From contig SPDT01000007.1 in NCBI GenBank assembly GCA_008477525.1, positions 5,456,001 to 5,520,000 on the forward strand: a stretch of 64,000 bases of DNA, written 5' to 3'. A program made the translations under genes and the position numbers. This stretch comes from Hypomyces perniciosus. Taxonomy: Eukaryota > Ascomycota > Sordariomycetes > Hypocreales > Hypocreaceae. Positions 1 to 11,807 of this stretch are shown here, piece after piece (the stretch's first letter is position 1; each line of letters opens with the position of its first letter). The notes under the pieces were generated by a model. It was not told the DNA's origin. It saw only the letters and a program-made list of their open reading frames with translations, and made no database searches.

Positions 1-261
1 CACAGAATACACCTAGTTTATCCGTCAATAGTATACATAGTGCTTTTCTGCCTTGTAATGGCTATGTACGAGGCGTTGCTCCAACTAAACAGTCTACTAC
101 TGCAGCGTCTGTACTATACAAGATGTTTTGTACTCGTAGAGTTCTCGTACAGGAGGAAAGAAAAATTAGCGGAATGCTACATGGGTAACCAAGTCTCGTA
201 AAATAGCATAAATCGAAACAAAGGAAAAGCGACAAATGAGAATGTTTGTCCACCCCCTTTT

Positions 262-3200
262 TTATTGTACATTCAGATAGAGATTGTCACCTCGCCGGGT
301 AGGCGTCAGTTTTGGAACCCAGACGGGTGTAGCAGGCAATTCGCCTATTTGTTGTTGCTCTTGTTGCTGTTGCTGTTGCTTTTGTCTTGGTGTGGCGGGC
401 ACAAAGTTACCATCTTGGCGACGCCATTTATCCTGTGTGGAAGAACGGGATTGAGTTGTTGCTGAGATGGCCATGTTGGCGGCGCGATCGGAGCCGAGAC
501 GTTTGGCTAGGAGGGATTGAGGATCTGCTGATGAAGAGGGATTGTAGGGCCGGATTTGGGAGTTGGAGATGGTGAGTTGAGGGGGGTATAGATCGGGTTG
601 TTGTTGTTGGCGGAGGTTTGCTTGGTTGAGATGAGGTGTTGAGAAGGGGGGTTGGTGGTTTCGTGGGTGGTGGTAGGGGTAGCGGTTTGGATGGGGGCGA
701 GGAGGGAGGTTGAAGGTTGGATTGTTGAAGTGTGATGGCGGTGGTGGTTGTGATTGGCGGTTTGGATAGGAGAAGGGGGAGGGCTGGAGATAGCCCCTTT
801 GTGAGGATGGGTGAGGAAGGATTTGGTAGGGGTGAGTGTTATTAGGTGGATGTTGTCTCTGGTAGGCTGAGTGGCGTTGCTGTTGGGGATGCTGCTGGGG
901 ATGCTGCTGGAATGAGACAGATTGTTGTATTGATTGACGAGGACGGGGGTCCTGGCTGCCGTGGACGGAGGAGAGATGGCGCTGGGACGAGGGGAGTTGG
1001 TTTCTATCATTCGGCTCGGGCTCTGGTGAGGGTTCGACGACTCTCATTGTGGGAGAGCCGGTCCTAAGTGCGCCAGGGGACTCTATGGGACGAGGTCCTG
1101 TGACTCTCTTTCCTGCTGGCCTTGGGGCGCTGTAGGAAGACATGGTAGCGACGCCGAGGGGTTGTCGGGATGGCATCGTGCCCAGCGTGGGACTGGGCTG
1201 CCCAGGGGGTTGCTTCGCAAAAGGGCGCATCGGTGGCGGGACGGTCAAGTTTGCACCTGTTTTGGTGTTTTTGTCACGGCCAGGAATCTTCGGATATGAT
1301 ACGGGAGAGCGTCCGTTGGCAGGGGATTCAGCAACGGGGGAAAGATTTCCTTGTTGTTCCATGGGAGGAGGGGGTTCTAGGTCGTTCAAGTCCTCTGAGG
1401 AGGTGGTGATGGTTGTGATGCCACTATCAGCTGAAGTTACCCGCGGACGGGTCAGAGATCGAGTTGATGATGGATGATTGGTTGACGAGCGGCGAGGGTT
1501 GGTACCGGTAGAGAAAAGGGGTCGGGGAACATATGGTTGCTGAAGATCATCTTCAGGAGAGACAGATGGCTCAACAGCCCTAATCGTCTGTGTGGGTGGT
1601 GGCGTCAAGATTGTTACTGGGGGTTTCTTGGATGGCTCGGTCGACTTGGCCGGCTTTCCTCCTTTGGATTTATCACCCTTGTCTTTCGATCTTGCAATCA
1701 TGAAGCCCGCTGCCCCTGTTGCAGAAACACCTACACCAACACCAACACCAGCAGCGATGGCCAATTTAGGCTCCACTGCCGACTTAGGCCCAGCGGTCAT
1801 AGGACTCACGGTGGCTGCTAGCTCTGCGATCCGAGAGGCTCTCTTGGGATCACCAAGGACCCAATTCCCATTCCCATCGGCGACGTAATATGTAGTCGCG
1901 GTCATCGGGTCGGTTGAGGGAGGCCGCCAGATCAAGCCACCAGGAGAGAGCGACGTCCTGCCGTCCTCCTCAAATTCTGTAGTCGAGCTCTCCCGTCCAC
2001 CAGTGACAGGGACGACCGGCTTTGAATTTTCAGCCTTTGGGATTTGAAGCTTCAAAAACGGAGGGGGCTGTGGTTTGCTTCTCGGTGTGAGGTTTCGAGT
2101 CTGTATGGCCGGTCCAGGGGCTGTCAGTCCTGAGGCTGTAGCCGGCGCTCCCGGAACTAATGCCACCGGAACTGACGCCGCCTGATTCCATGCCGGGCCA
2201 GGTGCCGGACCAGATGCTGCTGGTCTGGATTCTGTCGATCTGGACGCTGCGGCAGCTCCGGCCACCGCTACTGCGCCGGTCATTGCTACTGCTCCGACTG
2301 CTACTCCTGCCGCCGCTGTTCTGAGCGGTACAGTCTCCTCCTCGCCGCGAACAACCGCGTCCTGGTTCGGTCCCCCAAAAGCCATCACCGGCTTCGCAGG
2401 AAGAAGCTTAGACAGAGGCCTCGTCGGCGTCGCGGCCCGACCAAAGGCTTGCGAATTCGAAGGCGATATCGCGAGGCCGATGGCACTCGGTCTCCAGCTC
2501 GCTCTACTATACGGCTTTGGGGGAGGCACAGGGTCTGGATCGAGCGGCGCGCGTAGTTGGTTCGCAATCCATGAATCTGTTGGGCCACTGTTGGGACCTT
2601 TTTCGACATTGTAGCCCCATGAATCTCCGGAGGGAGAGCGGCGGTGCTTTCTTCTCTTCCGACCGCGGTGAAGCTTCTTGCGACGGAGGTATCTGCAGAA
2701 GATTGCTATTCCAATGGCGATGAATGCGACACCTGCGATTACGCCAACGGTGAGACCGGCTATCTGTCCCGGACTGAGAGGTTCCGGGTTTTGCTTCCCT
2801 TCCTTTCCATCGTCGATGCCAACAGGCACATTGGTGCTAGTATTTGTCTCGGTCGTGGAGGTAGTAGTTGCAGTGGTAGCGGAATCTGTTCTTGAGTAAA
2901 CGGACGTACTTCTGGTATTAGTGAATGAAGTAGACGACAGTCTAGTCGAGGATGGTCTAAACGAAAACGATGCTGTATCGGTAACGAGCGTCGTCGGGAG
3001 TGATAGGGATGAAGAAGTCGACCTGGTAGCAGAGACAGTTGTAGGACCATTGGTCTTCGTAGCTGGGAACGTGACGGGTGCAGAGCCATATTTTGGTATG
3101 GCCAAGGTAGCCGTGATGACTCTGTGTGAAGGCAGGACGGCTCTGGGTTGGCCATTGCACATCCAGTAGGCTTTATTAATCACCCCATCTATTCATTCGT

Positions 3201-3553
3201 CAGTCCTCAGTACTTGTCCTATGACTTGTCATAAGGGGTATCAACATACCGCTCGCCTCCTTATTAGAGCAGTGGCCAACCGCTCTCTCTGCCACAAGAC
3301 ATTGTACAGCCGCCTCTCCGATGGTGAAGCTGGAGACTCCAATCCGCGGACACAGGGATGCCAGCGAGAGGGGCGGACGGTCTTCAAAACTGACGTCCAA
3401 GAAAGAGTAGAAGCACTGCGCCGCGCAGGCTGGAACAAACGAGGAGAGTTCTGCGGGTAAGCCATGCGGTGCTGCTGTTGCAACACAAATGAGTGTGATT
3501 AAGAATAATAGTAAATAAACGGGAAGCTTCCTGGCCATTCTATTAGGAAACAT
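262..3553 (-). CDS. CFEM-like single-pass surface protein with long cytoplasmic tail
   Basis: Two exons, complement(262..3188, 3250..3553); the 61-nt intron (GTATGT...ATAG) joins the frames in phase and gives 1,076 residues. The N-terminus is a signal peptide (a start at the second Met, MARKLP, looks equally good). A cysteine-rich segment follows (ACAAQC, LCP, QC, HC, and MC just after the junction): six cysteines in a CFEM-like spacing, where the classical domain has eight. Next come a Ser/Thr-rich, mucin-like stalk (about residues 140-220), one transmembrane helix (about 244-266), a basic stop-transfer segment (RRKKLHRGRKRRKHRR) and some 800 disordered cytoplasmic residues rich in Pro, Ser and Gln, ending near a polyglutamine run. 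The layout resembles fungal wall-sensor or glycoprotein receptors, but no catalytic domain is visible, so the function is unknown. Confidence 0.8.
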
Positions 3554-5458
3554 CTGAAAGATCGAGGTGTCAGCTTTGGAATGACATGATGAAGGGGGGA
3601 AATGAAGTTTTTATGCTTTGGTGGAACACGTTTGCCATCATTGTGCGGAGGGTGGCCGTCTTGGTCATTGTATCCCAGTCGACTGCTTCCATACAACAAC
3701 ACAGAGAGAAGACGATGCACTCTTCATTGAATCGATCTCGGGGTAGGCATTTCAGGTGCTCGAGGTCGTGAAATCAAGGGTAAGGAATCGACAGACTGAC
3801 CTAAAGAAAGAACCAGTGTTATGCCAGAGACGGCCAGCATCTCAACATGGTTTCACGGCAAGAGAAACAGAAGACAAATGCGATGTATGTATCCGTACGT
3901 AAAGGCACCAGCAAGAAAACACAGACGGAAACCAAAGATCAATAATTACTCGAAAGAAACAGTCCCAGACAATGAAGAAGAAAAGAAACGGAGAAAGAAG
4001 AGAAGAAGATTAAGGAAGATGGGTGAGTCCACCTCAGGCGCGTATCTTAGTAGTAGTATCGACAAGATCAGGGCCCTCTTCTCCCGCGGCTGCATTTCCG
4101 CCCGTTCTCGTACAACGAATGTCCGTCAATCGATCATTTGATCAATCAAGTCAGTGTCACTGCCGCCCATCCTTTCTGCAAGCCTCCCTCCCCTGTTCTG
4201 GCCCGCTGAAGGGGATTCGGCGGTCGCAGAACAAGCTTCTTTTTTCGGCCATTTGCGTCATGGTCAGATCTGAGCCAATGCTTCTCCGCCGGGCGCTTCT
4301 CTGCAGGAACCTTATAAAGGGCCCAATAAACGGCCTCCTCTGGGGGTCCCGTAAGCAGACGAGGTGTTTGAGTGGCTACTAGGGTCTCTGGTTGGGCCGC
4401 AGGCGCCTTGTAAGCGCGCAGGTTTGTTGGCGCCGAAGACAACAGAGTAATGCATATAGTAGTCACGTGGGTACCCTGTCGTTGATCGTCGTGGTCCAAT
4501 CGCGAGGGCGCGTCTAACCTCGGGGTGTGGTTCGATCTCTTTTATTGTTTCGAAAAGCATTGGACATCGTTGTTTCGCGGGGAGAAACAATCCAGGGTCC
4601 ATGGCATCGCGTTTGTTTGTTTTATGGTTGAGTCTTGACCACCAGACCGCCCGCCATATGCATACGAAGGGCGAATGGATCATCGCCAACTTCCAAGGCC
4701 CTGACCGATATATGTGCCAGAACCTCTGGCCCATCAAGAGACTTTCAGCTGGAGAAAACCGGTGGTGTTGTAATAAGTAGCTGACGGCGCAAACCAAACG
4801 TAAACCCCCGGTTCCAACTCAGCCGCTCTGTGTGATTCCGTCGATACGGGGTACATACACGGGCGCCAAATGAAGCCGCTAACTCGGCATGATAATGGGC
4901 CCTCGGTGACTTCATTACGGTCTCCTCGGGTCCCATGGGGCCGTATTGGAAACGATGTTTGTTTAGTAAGTACTCTGTAGTATTAGCATGTTTCTCGTAT
5001 CTAGCCTCCAAAATGGGCGTTGGATGGAAGAGGAGCAGCCGTTGGTATATATGTCAGTCTGAGATTCTTCTTAGATCCGATCTTTGCTTGATATCTAATA
5101 GATGTCTACCAAAACAAATCCATGCACCCGCCACTACCTTAAGTTGGGGCTTTGCCGCTTATACAAAAGGTGAGGTCCATCTTAGTATACCACGGGCTCT
5201 GCCTAAGACAAGGAGCTTCTCTCTCTTGTCTCCTTTGGAAGTGCGGGCTATCCATCACCATAATCGACCAGAACCACAAGACGCCAACGCCGGAGAAACA
5301 CCATCGATGGGATAAATGGGGGCAGTAAATATGGGTCCGCACATGAGTCGCAGAAGTCGCCTGCTCCTCAAACGGGCCGGAATGGAACGCAGTAGGTGAG
5401 ATATACCGAATCAGGAGTGATGCTATGCCATAACAGTCTTGCCACGATGGCAACAGGT
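3554..5458. other. Intergenic, 1.9 kb
   Basis: This stretch lies upstream of the CFEM-like gene and downstream of SNF7. Both neighbours are on the minus strand, so it holds the promoter of the former and the 3' end of the latter. Open frames of 88-161 codons occur on both strands, but none has recognisable domains or a convincing splice structure. A purine-rich stretch (3965-4020) encodes only low-complexity Lys/Arg. I see no RNA gene. Confidence 0.6.
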
Positions 5459-6300
5459 TCACATGGCCATCTCGGCTTGGAGTTTCCTGAGCTCGGCTTC
5501 CTCGTCGTCCTCTTCGATGGCTTGCTTCCTGCTCGACACAGCTTTTGGAGGTCAGCATTTGTTACCATATCCAATATCCGGGCATTACACTCACGCTCTG
5601 CATGTGCTGGCGAGGGAATCTTGTGGACGGCATCGGCCACGGGTACGGTGCCCGTCTTCAGCATCTGCTCGTCCAACTGTTCCTGCTGCATCTGGTCTAG
5701 CTCGTCTTCCAACTCCGCATCGTCGATCGCCTCGCCAAGCGCATTGCCCGTAATCGCGTTGACAATCTCCTCGCTGAGTAAGTTCTGCTCCCGCATTTTG
5801 TCCCTATAGTGAATGTCAGCACATACACGTAGTCACAACAGGGAGCAATCCACATACATGATATCGTCCACCTTGTCCGGCGTAAGCTTTCCGTGGATCT
5901 GCTTCATCGCCTCCGAGGCCTTCTCCATAGCGGCCAGGGTCTCTCGATTAATGTTGGCCGACTCGATAGCGTTGATCTGCGCCTCCAAGGTCCCTATCTG
6001 CGCAACCGTTTGCTCCAGTGAATGTTCGTGCGTCTTCTTGCGCCGTAGGGCAGCCTTCGCCGCTGTTTTTGATACCATTAATATCTTATCTTGCCCCGCT
6101 TCTTCCCGTATTGATGGTCACGTACCATTCTTGTTTGTGTTGACATTCTTGCGGGCGATCGCCTCCTGATCGTCGATTTGATTCTGGAGATGCTTCTCCC
6201 GTTTCTGTAGCATATCAAGCTGCGACCTCAAGCCCAGGATGGCATTCTTGGGCGTATCCTTCTTCTTCTGGGCGGCGCCGCCGCCGAACCAGCCCCACAT
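5459..6300 (-). CDS. SNF7: ESCRT-III subunit Snf7/Vps32
   Basis: Four exons, complement(5459..5541, 5595..5803, 5858..6062, 6126..6300), with introns of 53, 54 and 63 nt, give 223 residues, the usual Snf7 length. The protein begins MWGWFGGGAAQKKKD, the hydrophobic/basic N-terminus that binds membrane. The helical core follows (LDMLQKREKHLQNQIDDQE, then NAAKAALRRKK across the first junction, then DEIM-like DDIMDKMREQ across the second). The acidic C-terminus ends EAELRKLQAEMAM, a MIM-type helix that recruits Vps4. Snf7 polymerises on endosomes to drive intralumenal vesicle formation; in filamentous fungi it also serves alkaline pH signalling. All junctions restore family-conserved residues, so the model is firm. 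Confidence 0.96.
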
Positions 6301-7520
6301 GTTTGCTGTTTGCTAGAGCGCCGGAAGGTTTGAAAACGGATTCGAAGGAGGCGGGAGAAAGGAGTCACGATGCCGGGCACTTAGCGAGGATGATGCAGAA
6401 AGGCTGGTTGATCGTAGAATGACGGTGTGCTGCCGCTTCCGCAACAGCAGAGTCTCGAGTGGTGGGGTGCCTACAGATATCGGCTTGCGCTAGACTCACA
6501 GACTCGGCCCAGGCAGCCAACTACCTAGACAACAGCGTATCGCTCGTGGATATGGGAATATGCAATAGGCTGGCTGCCTTTGCAAGGATCGTTGTCGTCG
6601 TTGGAGTGCGCAACCCGGTTCGTAGGCTGAGCAATGTCGGAGGTCGGACATTGTTTCCTTTGCCGTTAGCGGGACGATGACGGCACCCAGCAACCCGCAT
6701 TGCGTTTTATTTAGCCGATTATCTACCGGTATCTGGTCATTTGACTATGGGACATCTGACGCGGCGTTCAGTCTAAAGTCCAGACTTCGAAAAGGGTAGA
6801 CTGAAAAGAAACAGACGAAGATCAAGAGTTTTAAAATGATCTACATTTATATTTTCATACTAGCCATTCATCAATAAGTATACATTTACACATCGTACAG
6901 GCCTGCTCTATAATCTCACATCAATACAAGACATAGACCAATTGCTCGCCTCAAGATTCTATCACAACATCAACATCACGTAATGTTTCAAGGAGAATAT
7001 CTGGTGAATTTGGCTGTTTATATAACCGTACCTACTCTGAACTCCAAAACACGCGGACTGTTCCAATCAGTCACCCTATTTCCCTACCCCATACCAGCCC
7101 CAGGCACAAGCTACTTCTTCCCTCCCAGTAGCTCCGATGATACCGCTACAAAAGCACAACCAGAATCTATTATTACAGCAAAGGGTCTGTTTCGCTTCCT
7201 TCGGTTTCAACCCAACAAGTACGATCCCCACAATGGAAGCTCCATAAAGCATTAGGAGGGAGATGCAAATGAGTGAAGTGGCCGTTTCGACGTTTGTGCA
7301 AAAGAAAATGTCGTCTCGTACCTCGCTGTCGTTGTATCAATGTCAAGGTTGGTCGGGTCTGAAATGCAAAAGGCTCGCAAAGAAGTTTAACATCATGAAT
7401 CCTCGTACAAGTATTGCCCCTCCGTCAAGGTGGCAGGGCGGTCGAATTATTTGGACCAGCCCAGGCGAAAATATGAGACACGTGAAGCATAATCCCTCTG
7501 GAGGATAGGCGGTGTCAAGC
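6301..7520. other. Intergenic, 1.2 kb
   Basis: This is the SNF7 promoter and the 3' flank of ANP1. It is AT-rich around 6830-6960. Short open frames (6983-7255, 7263-7508) have no recognisable similarity and lie where ANP1 3' UTR is expected. Nothing else is seen. Confidence 0.6.
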
Positions 7521-9017
7521 CTATGCGTTTCCTCCCTTTTCTTCGGTGTCGATATGCCAGACGACGTAATTGGGGAGTCCATAAACTTCGTAGCCCGCTC
7601 GCTTGGCCATCTTGGCGAAACCTTCCGTCTCTGCTTGGTTCTCAAATGCGTAGCAGGGGAAGTTGATGCCTGGGTCGAGTGTTAGTAGCTGCATGTTATA
7701 TGGGAAACACTTGGCAACCATACCAGAACGATGCACATCGGCCTTGACAAGAATATTTACACCACCAATACCATCCAGTTCGAGCTCCTCGTCCTTGTTA
7801 TCGCGCCAATCGCCCATCCTGGCCATGTAAGTTCGACCAGTGTCGTACTGCTTGTAACCTGTTACCCCTCGTCAGTACCATTGTCTTCAATTCCCGAGGA
7901 AGTGCTACCAACCTTCGGCAAGTACAACATCCTTATCAAGGCTGTTGGTCAATTTACGGCCCTTTTCTGACTCCACCCAGGAGTTATAGTCGACTATTTT
8001 CATGTGAGCAACTCTATCCCCGTCATGGAGCCATTAACTGCTTACATCTTCCTTCGATATCTACACCGTCCCTGTAGCGGTGGAACCAGATGTCTTAATA
8101 TCGATTGTCAGCCACTGCTCATGAGTCTACGAGTAATCGTAGATTCCCCTTACTTGGAACAAGGATATCCCTGTCGTGTGCAATGAAATCCTCCAGGATC
8201 CTGGTAGGGCTGTCCACAATATCCACGTCGCGCCAGTAAACCCAAGAATGCTCGGGCTTCAGAGCGGTATAGAGGAGATAGTTTCTGGCTTTGCCCAAAG
8301 CTTTGCGTCTAGGACCTTGGGCTTCGAAAGAGTGCCTCTCCTCGACGTTCTGGCTCAGGTGAAAGTTGAAGTCCTTCTCAACAACCATCGCGCTGTGGAA
8401 TGGGATTTGGTCGGGTCTCTTTTGGATACGATCGAGTTCGGAGGCAAGAACGGCGAGAGTGTCATCGGTAGAATCGGAAACGAGGAATGCGAGATCGATT
8501 AGCCGATGAGGGTAGGTGAGTTCGGCGAGGAGCTCGAAGTATTTGGATAAATAAGGAGCGGCGTCCTTCAGTGGTGTTAGGATAAGTATTCTCTCTTCTT
8601 TAGCGAGCGCCTGCTTGGTCGAGTTGATGGGATTCAGGTCAACGTGTTCGATTGTGCTCGAGTTGATCTCGATTGGGGCATGGTGATTAAAAATGACTGG
8701 AGTTTGCAAGTGTCCATTCCATCTGTTATGTTCGTTTTGTGTCATCTCCATCGGTGGTTTCGCTGGACCCCAGCAGTAGAAGCTGTTTCGGTTTTGCGAT
8801 TAGCCAAATTGTCATTAGGCCAAGAGATTGGCGCGCCGCCTTACCTCTGCATCTCAGATGCGGAGCTAGATATTCCACGCCATAACAGAGTGATGATGCC
8901 AGCAACAGCGACCAGCAATAGAAATCGTGTTCGCGTCACAACGTTCCATATCGCCCTCGTGGGAGGAATCCGAGCCCGTGCGGCTTTCCAGTTTAGTCCA
9001 CCTTTTGGAAGCAGCAT
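7521..9017 (-). CDS. ANP1: Mannan polymerase II subunit, Anp1-type alpha-1,6-mannosyltransferase
   Basis: Six exons, complement(7521..7669, 7724..7858, 7913..7993, 8046..8093, 8154..8782, 8845..9017), with five introns of 52-62 nt (one with a perfect CTACTAAC branch site), give 404 residues. I chose the MLLPKGG start because it begins the conserved N-terminus; an upstream in-frame Met at 9074 would add 19 residues. It is a type II Golgi membrane protein: short basic cytosolic tail, membrane anchor at about 32-46, then a lumenal GT62 (Anp1/Mnn9/Van1) domain. Visible are FYCWGPAKPP after the first junction, the metal-binding DxD (WRDVDIVD, D243/D245), DILVPNIWFHRYR and INFPCYAFENQAETEG. The family extends the alpha-1,6 backbone of N-linked mannan. 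All junctions restore conserved residues. Confidence 0.94.
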
Positions 9018-10508
9018 GGTGGGCTGTCTGTCAATGGTCTCGTCGCCAGCTTTTTCGTTTCTTTCTATTATCAATTGTTTGAGTGGTCTGTCGAGGGCAG
9101 TGGCGGATACGAGAATTTCGGTGTGTCCTCTTCAATGGCGAGGCAGGGGAGATGACGCGGAAGAACAGCAAACGGCCGGCGATCTGCAAGATAAGGAGCT
9201 AGTCTATCAAAAAAACGAGAGCACGAGTATGTAAAGGCAACACTAGGGTTATGTCAAGGATGCCGAACGAATAAAACGCCTGGGCTAGAGCCGTTGCGAA
9301 GTCGTGGCTAGGCGAACGGTGTGGCCAACAAAGAGAAGGGGGAAAGGAAGACCATCTACTCCGTAGATGATTACGGAGTCCTCTGTCCAATGCAGCAATG
9401 CTCAAGGGTCGTGAGGCGGTCCGGCACAAAAAGCTTAACCGTTGTTTGGTACGATAGGGATACTTCAGGGAGATGTGTTGAAACTACAGAACAGCCAGCA
9501 ACGCGATGTACCCCAGGAGTCGCTTTCTACAGTCAGCAGTACTTCGTACTGTTCCCAATTTAATTCGCGTCTGAGGCCAAGCCATCGAGAACGTCCACTA
9601 AAAAGACTAAAAAGGAGGCTCAGATGTCAACGAAGGATCAGCCATACCCTATACATAGGCCCAAAACACGACGAATTCGACGCATTAATCCGTAATCATT
9701 ACGAGTAGTAATCGAAAGAATTCCATCTTGCTAATTAATGTTGTACGGATGTTGCCTGTGCGTATTCTACCCTAAGAAACTTGATAGGACACCAAGAAGG
9801 TGTTGATCTCTGTTACCAAGTTCCTGCATCCATCACTTGGTGTGATGTTCAGGGAAAATGCCTGGATACTTTTACCGAAGGGAACATGATCTGCAGCGCG
9901 GCATTGACGAACAGCTCACTGATTTACCCCAGATTTGGATCGACCCCATAAAATGTGATAAAATAAAGTGTGAACCGCTAAAATACGGATTTTCATCAGG
10001 AAGTCGTATTGTATCTGCCCTGGCCGGCAAAATTTATTGTACCTCTTGGTCCCTTTGCATAGGTAGATATTAGGTTTATAGCTAACTCTATCGACTACTG
10101 AAGATAAAGATAGAAATAGCTTTTAAAGTGTGCGCGATCACGAGTAAGAAGTCAATACGAAGGCGTGATAGAGTACTGTAGCAGTCCAAAATACACGATA
10201 GGAGTAGTAGTAGTATTATGTCGATTATTTGCTCTGTCATCTTCTCCAGACCCTTTGGCACACATTCCTCAACAGGAGTAATGTTAGGTGATGTATTTGA
10301 TCCCGTCTAGAGGAGGTACTCTAGTTAGTGATTGTATAGATTTGCCTGCCTTTCTGTATGCTAATCTAAGGTACTTGCTAATAACCACATTACCAATCAC
10401 GGCGCGGGATCCACCCCTTATGAGATTCACGCTCTAAACAACACCAAGACACTCAACGAATTGAAACCGAATGGCTATCTATACCAGACTATAGATACAC
10501 CGATTCAT
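9018..10508. other. Intergenic, 1.5 kb, divergent promoters
   Basis: This region separates ANP1 (-) from the glycosylase gene (+). It is AT-rich between about 9700 and 10440. It contains the dispersed word TACTCCGTA (9357-9365) with a one-mismatch inverted partner at 9372-9380, TACTTCGTA at 9540-9548 and TACGAGTA at 9700-9707. No gene is supported. Confidence 0.6.
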
Positions 10509-11699
10509 ATGAGATTCTTTAGCAGCATCGGATTTTTAATTGACATTCCCAGAATTCTGCCTTCAACCGGACTACAACAGGCATTTGTTGGACGCAGCTT
10601 CAGCGTGAAAACGACCATGCCAATTACACGGCGCTCTGCACGCCTCAACAACAACAAGGCGAATGCAGAGCCATCACAAGATGCTACCACACTGCCGCCA
10701 CCACAGCAGAACAAGCGAAAGAGAAAAGTAGCATCAGAGCCTGAGCCCTTCGAGCCACCAAGAACTCCCAAGAAGCGCGCACAACCTAAAGCACCCCCTC
10801 CAGTCACTCCGACCCCAATTGCCGTGCGCCTTATCGCTGAAGGGAGTGACACCAAGGCGACCAGCAGGTCCATCACACGTTTGGCAGACCCCAGGTTTTC
10901 CAATGCGACACTACTCTCGCCCAAGACTTCACGGGTAGTGGCATCACGCGACGTGGAGTCTGTGTCGCCGTCCAAGGCCCCGACGAGCAAGACGACGACA
11001 CAGACACTGTTGCGCGAAGCTTGTGATTATCTCATCAACGTTGATGAGCGCATGAGACCACTAGTAGAGAAGCATCACTGCCGTGTATTCTCACCCGAAG
11101 GACTGGCGGAGGAGGTCGACCCATTTGAGAGCATTGCGAGTGGCATCATATCGCAGCAAGTCTCCGGCGCGGCGGCCAAGTCCATCAAGGCCAAGTTCGT
11201 CGCCCTCTTTGAGGACAAGCAACCAGATGAAGCCGATGCTGCTAAACAGTTTCCTCACCCTGCCAAGGTTGCTGCATGCTCGATCGAGCGTCTACGTACA
11301 GCAGGCCTCTCCCAGCGCAAGGCGGAATACATACAGGGCCTTGCTGAGAAGTTTGTCAGCGGGGAGCTTACGGCGCAAATGCTACACGATGCGCCATACG
11401 AGGAAGTACTAGAGAAGCTGATTGCTGTGCGCGGACTCGGCAAGTGGTCTGTTGAGATGTTTGCCTGCTTTGGGCTCAAGAGGATGGACGTCTTCTCCCT
11501 GGGTGACCTTGGGGTTCAACGGGGCATGGCAGCTTTTGTAGGCCGTGATGTGGCCAAGCTCAAGTCTAAGAAGGGGAAGTGGAAATACATGTCAGAGCAG
11601 GATATGGTAGAATTATCGGACAGGTTCGCGCCATACCGAAGCTTGTTTATGTGGTACATGTGGCGGGTGGAAGAAACTGATATTAGTACTATGGAGTGA
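10509..11699 (+). CDS. MAG1: DNA-3-methyladenine glycosylase (AlkA/Mag1, HhH-GPD)
   Basis: One exon, 396 residues from the ATG at 10509. A frame extension to a TTG at 10461 is not needed, and an internal ATG at 10617 (MPITRRSARL) is a plausible second start. The enzyme excises alkylated purines in base-excision repair. The first 36 residues look like a mitochondrial presequence (MRFFSSIGF, Arg/Ser-rich, few acidic residues). A disordered basic stretch with NLS-like KRKRKV and PKKRAQPK follows. The glycosylase fold spans about residues 165-385: FESIASGIISQQVS, the helix-hairpin-helix LIAVRGLGKWSVEMF, and the GPD loop DVFSLGDLGVQ, whose second Asp (about D333) is the catalytic acid position. 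Length and motifs fit fungal Mag1. Confidence 0.95.
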   Translation: MRFFSSIGFLIDIPRILPSTGLQQAFVGRSFSVKTTMPITRRSARLNNNKANAEPSQDATTLPPPQQNKRKRKVASEPEPFEPPRTPKKRAQPKAPPPVTPTPIAVRLIAEGSDTKATSRSITRLADPRFSNATLLSPKTSRVVASRDVESVSPSKAPTSKTTTQTLLREACDYLINVDERMRPLVEKHHCRVFSPEGLAEEVDPFESIASGIISQQVSGAAAKSIKAKFVALFEDKQPDEADAAKQFPHPAKVAACSIERLRTAGLSQRKAEYIQGLAEKFVSGELTAQMLHDAPYEEVLEKLIAVRGLGKWSVEMFACFGLKRMDVFSLGDLGVQRGMAAFVGRDVAKLKSKKGKWKYMSEQDMVELSDRFAPYRSLFMWYMWRVEETDISTME

Positions 11700-11807
11700 T
11701 CAGACTTGTGCAGAGATGGGAGCAAGTAATGTGGTCGGTGTATGGGTTGGTTGAATTTATTCAGACAAGGAATGGTTCCCCGATGGCTAATGTAACTAAT
11801 GTGAGTC

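Noticed and set aside
507..1010. 167-codon minus-strand open frame
   Set aside because: Overlaps the main exon of the CFEM-like protein in another frame; repeats of Thr/Pro/Ser come from the same biased DNA.
3821..4141. Lys/Arg-rich plus-strand frame
   Set aside because: Low-complexity translation of a purine-rich tract in the upstream region of the CFEM-like gene.
4312..4797. 161-codon minus-strand open frame
   Set aside because: No recognisable motif, and competing frames overlap it; not supportable.
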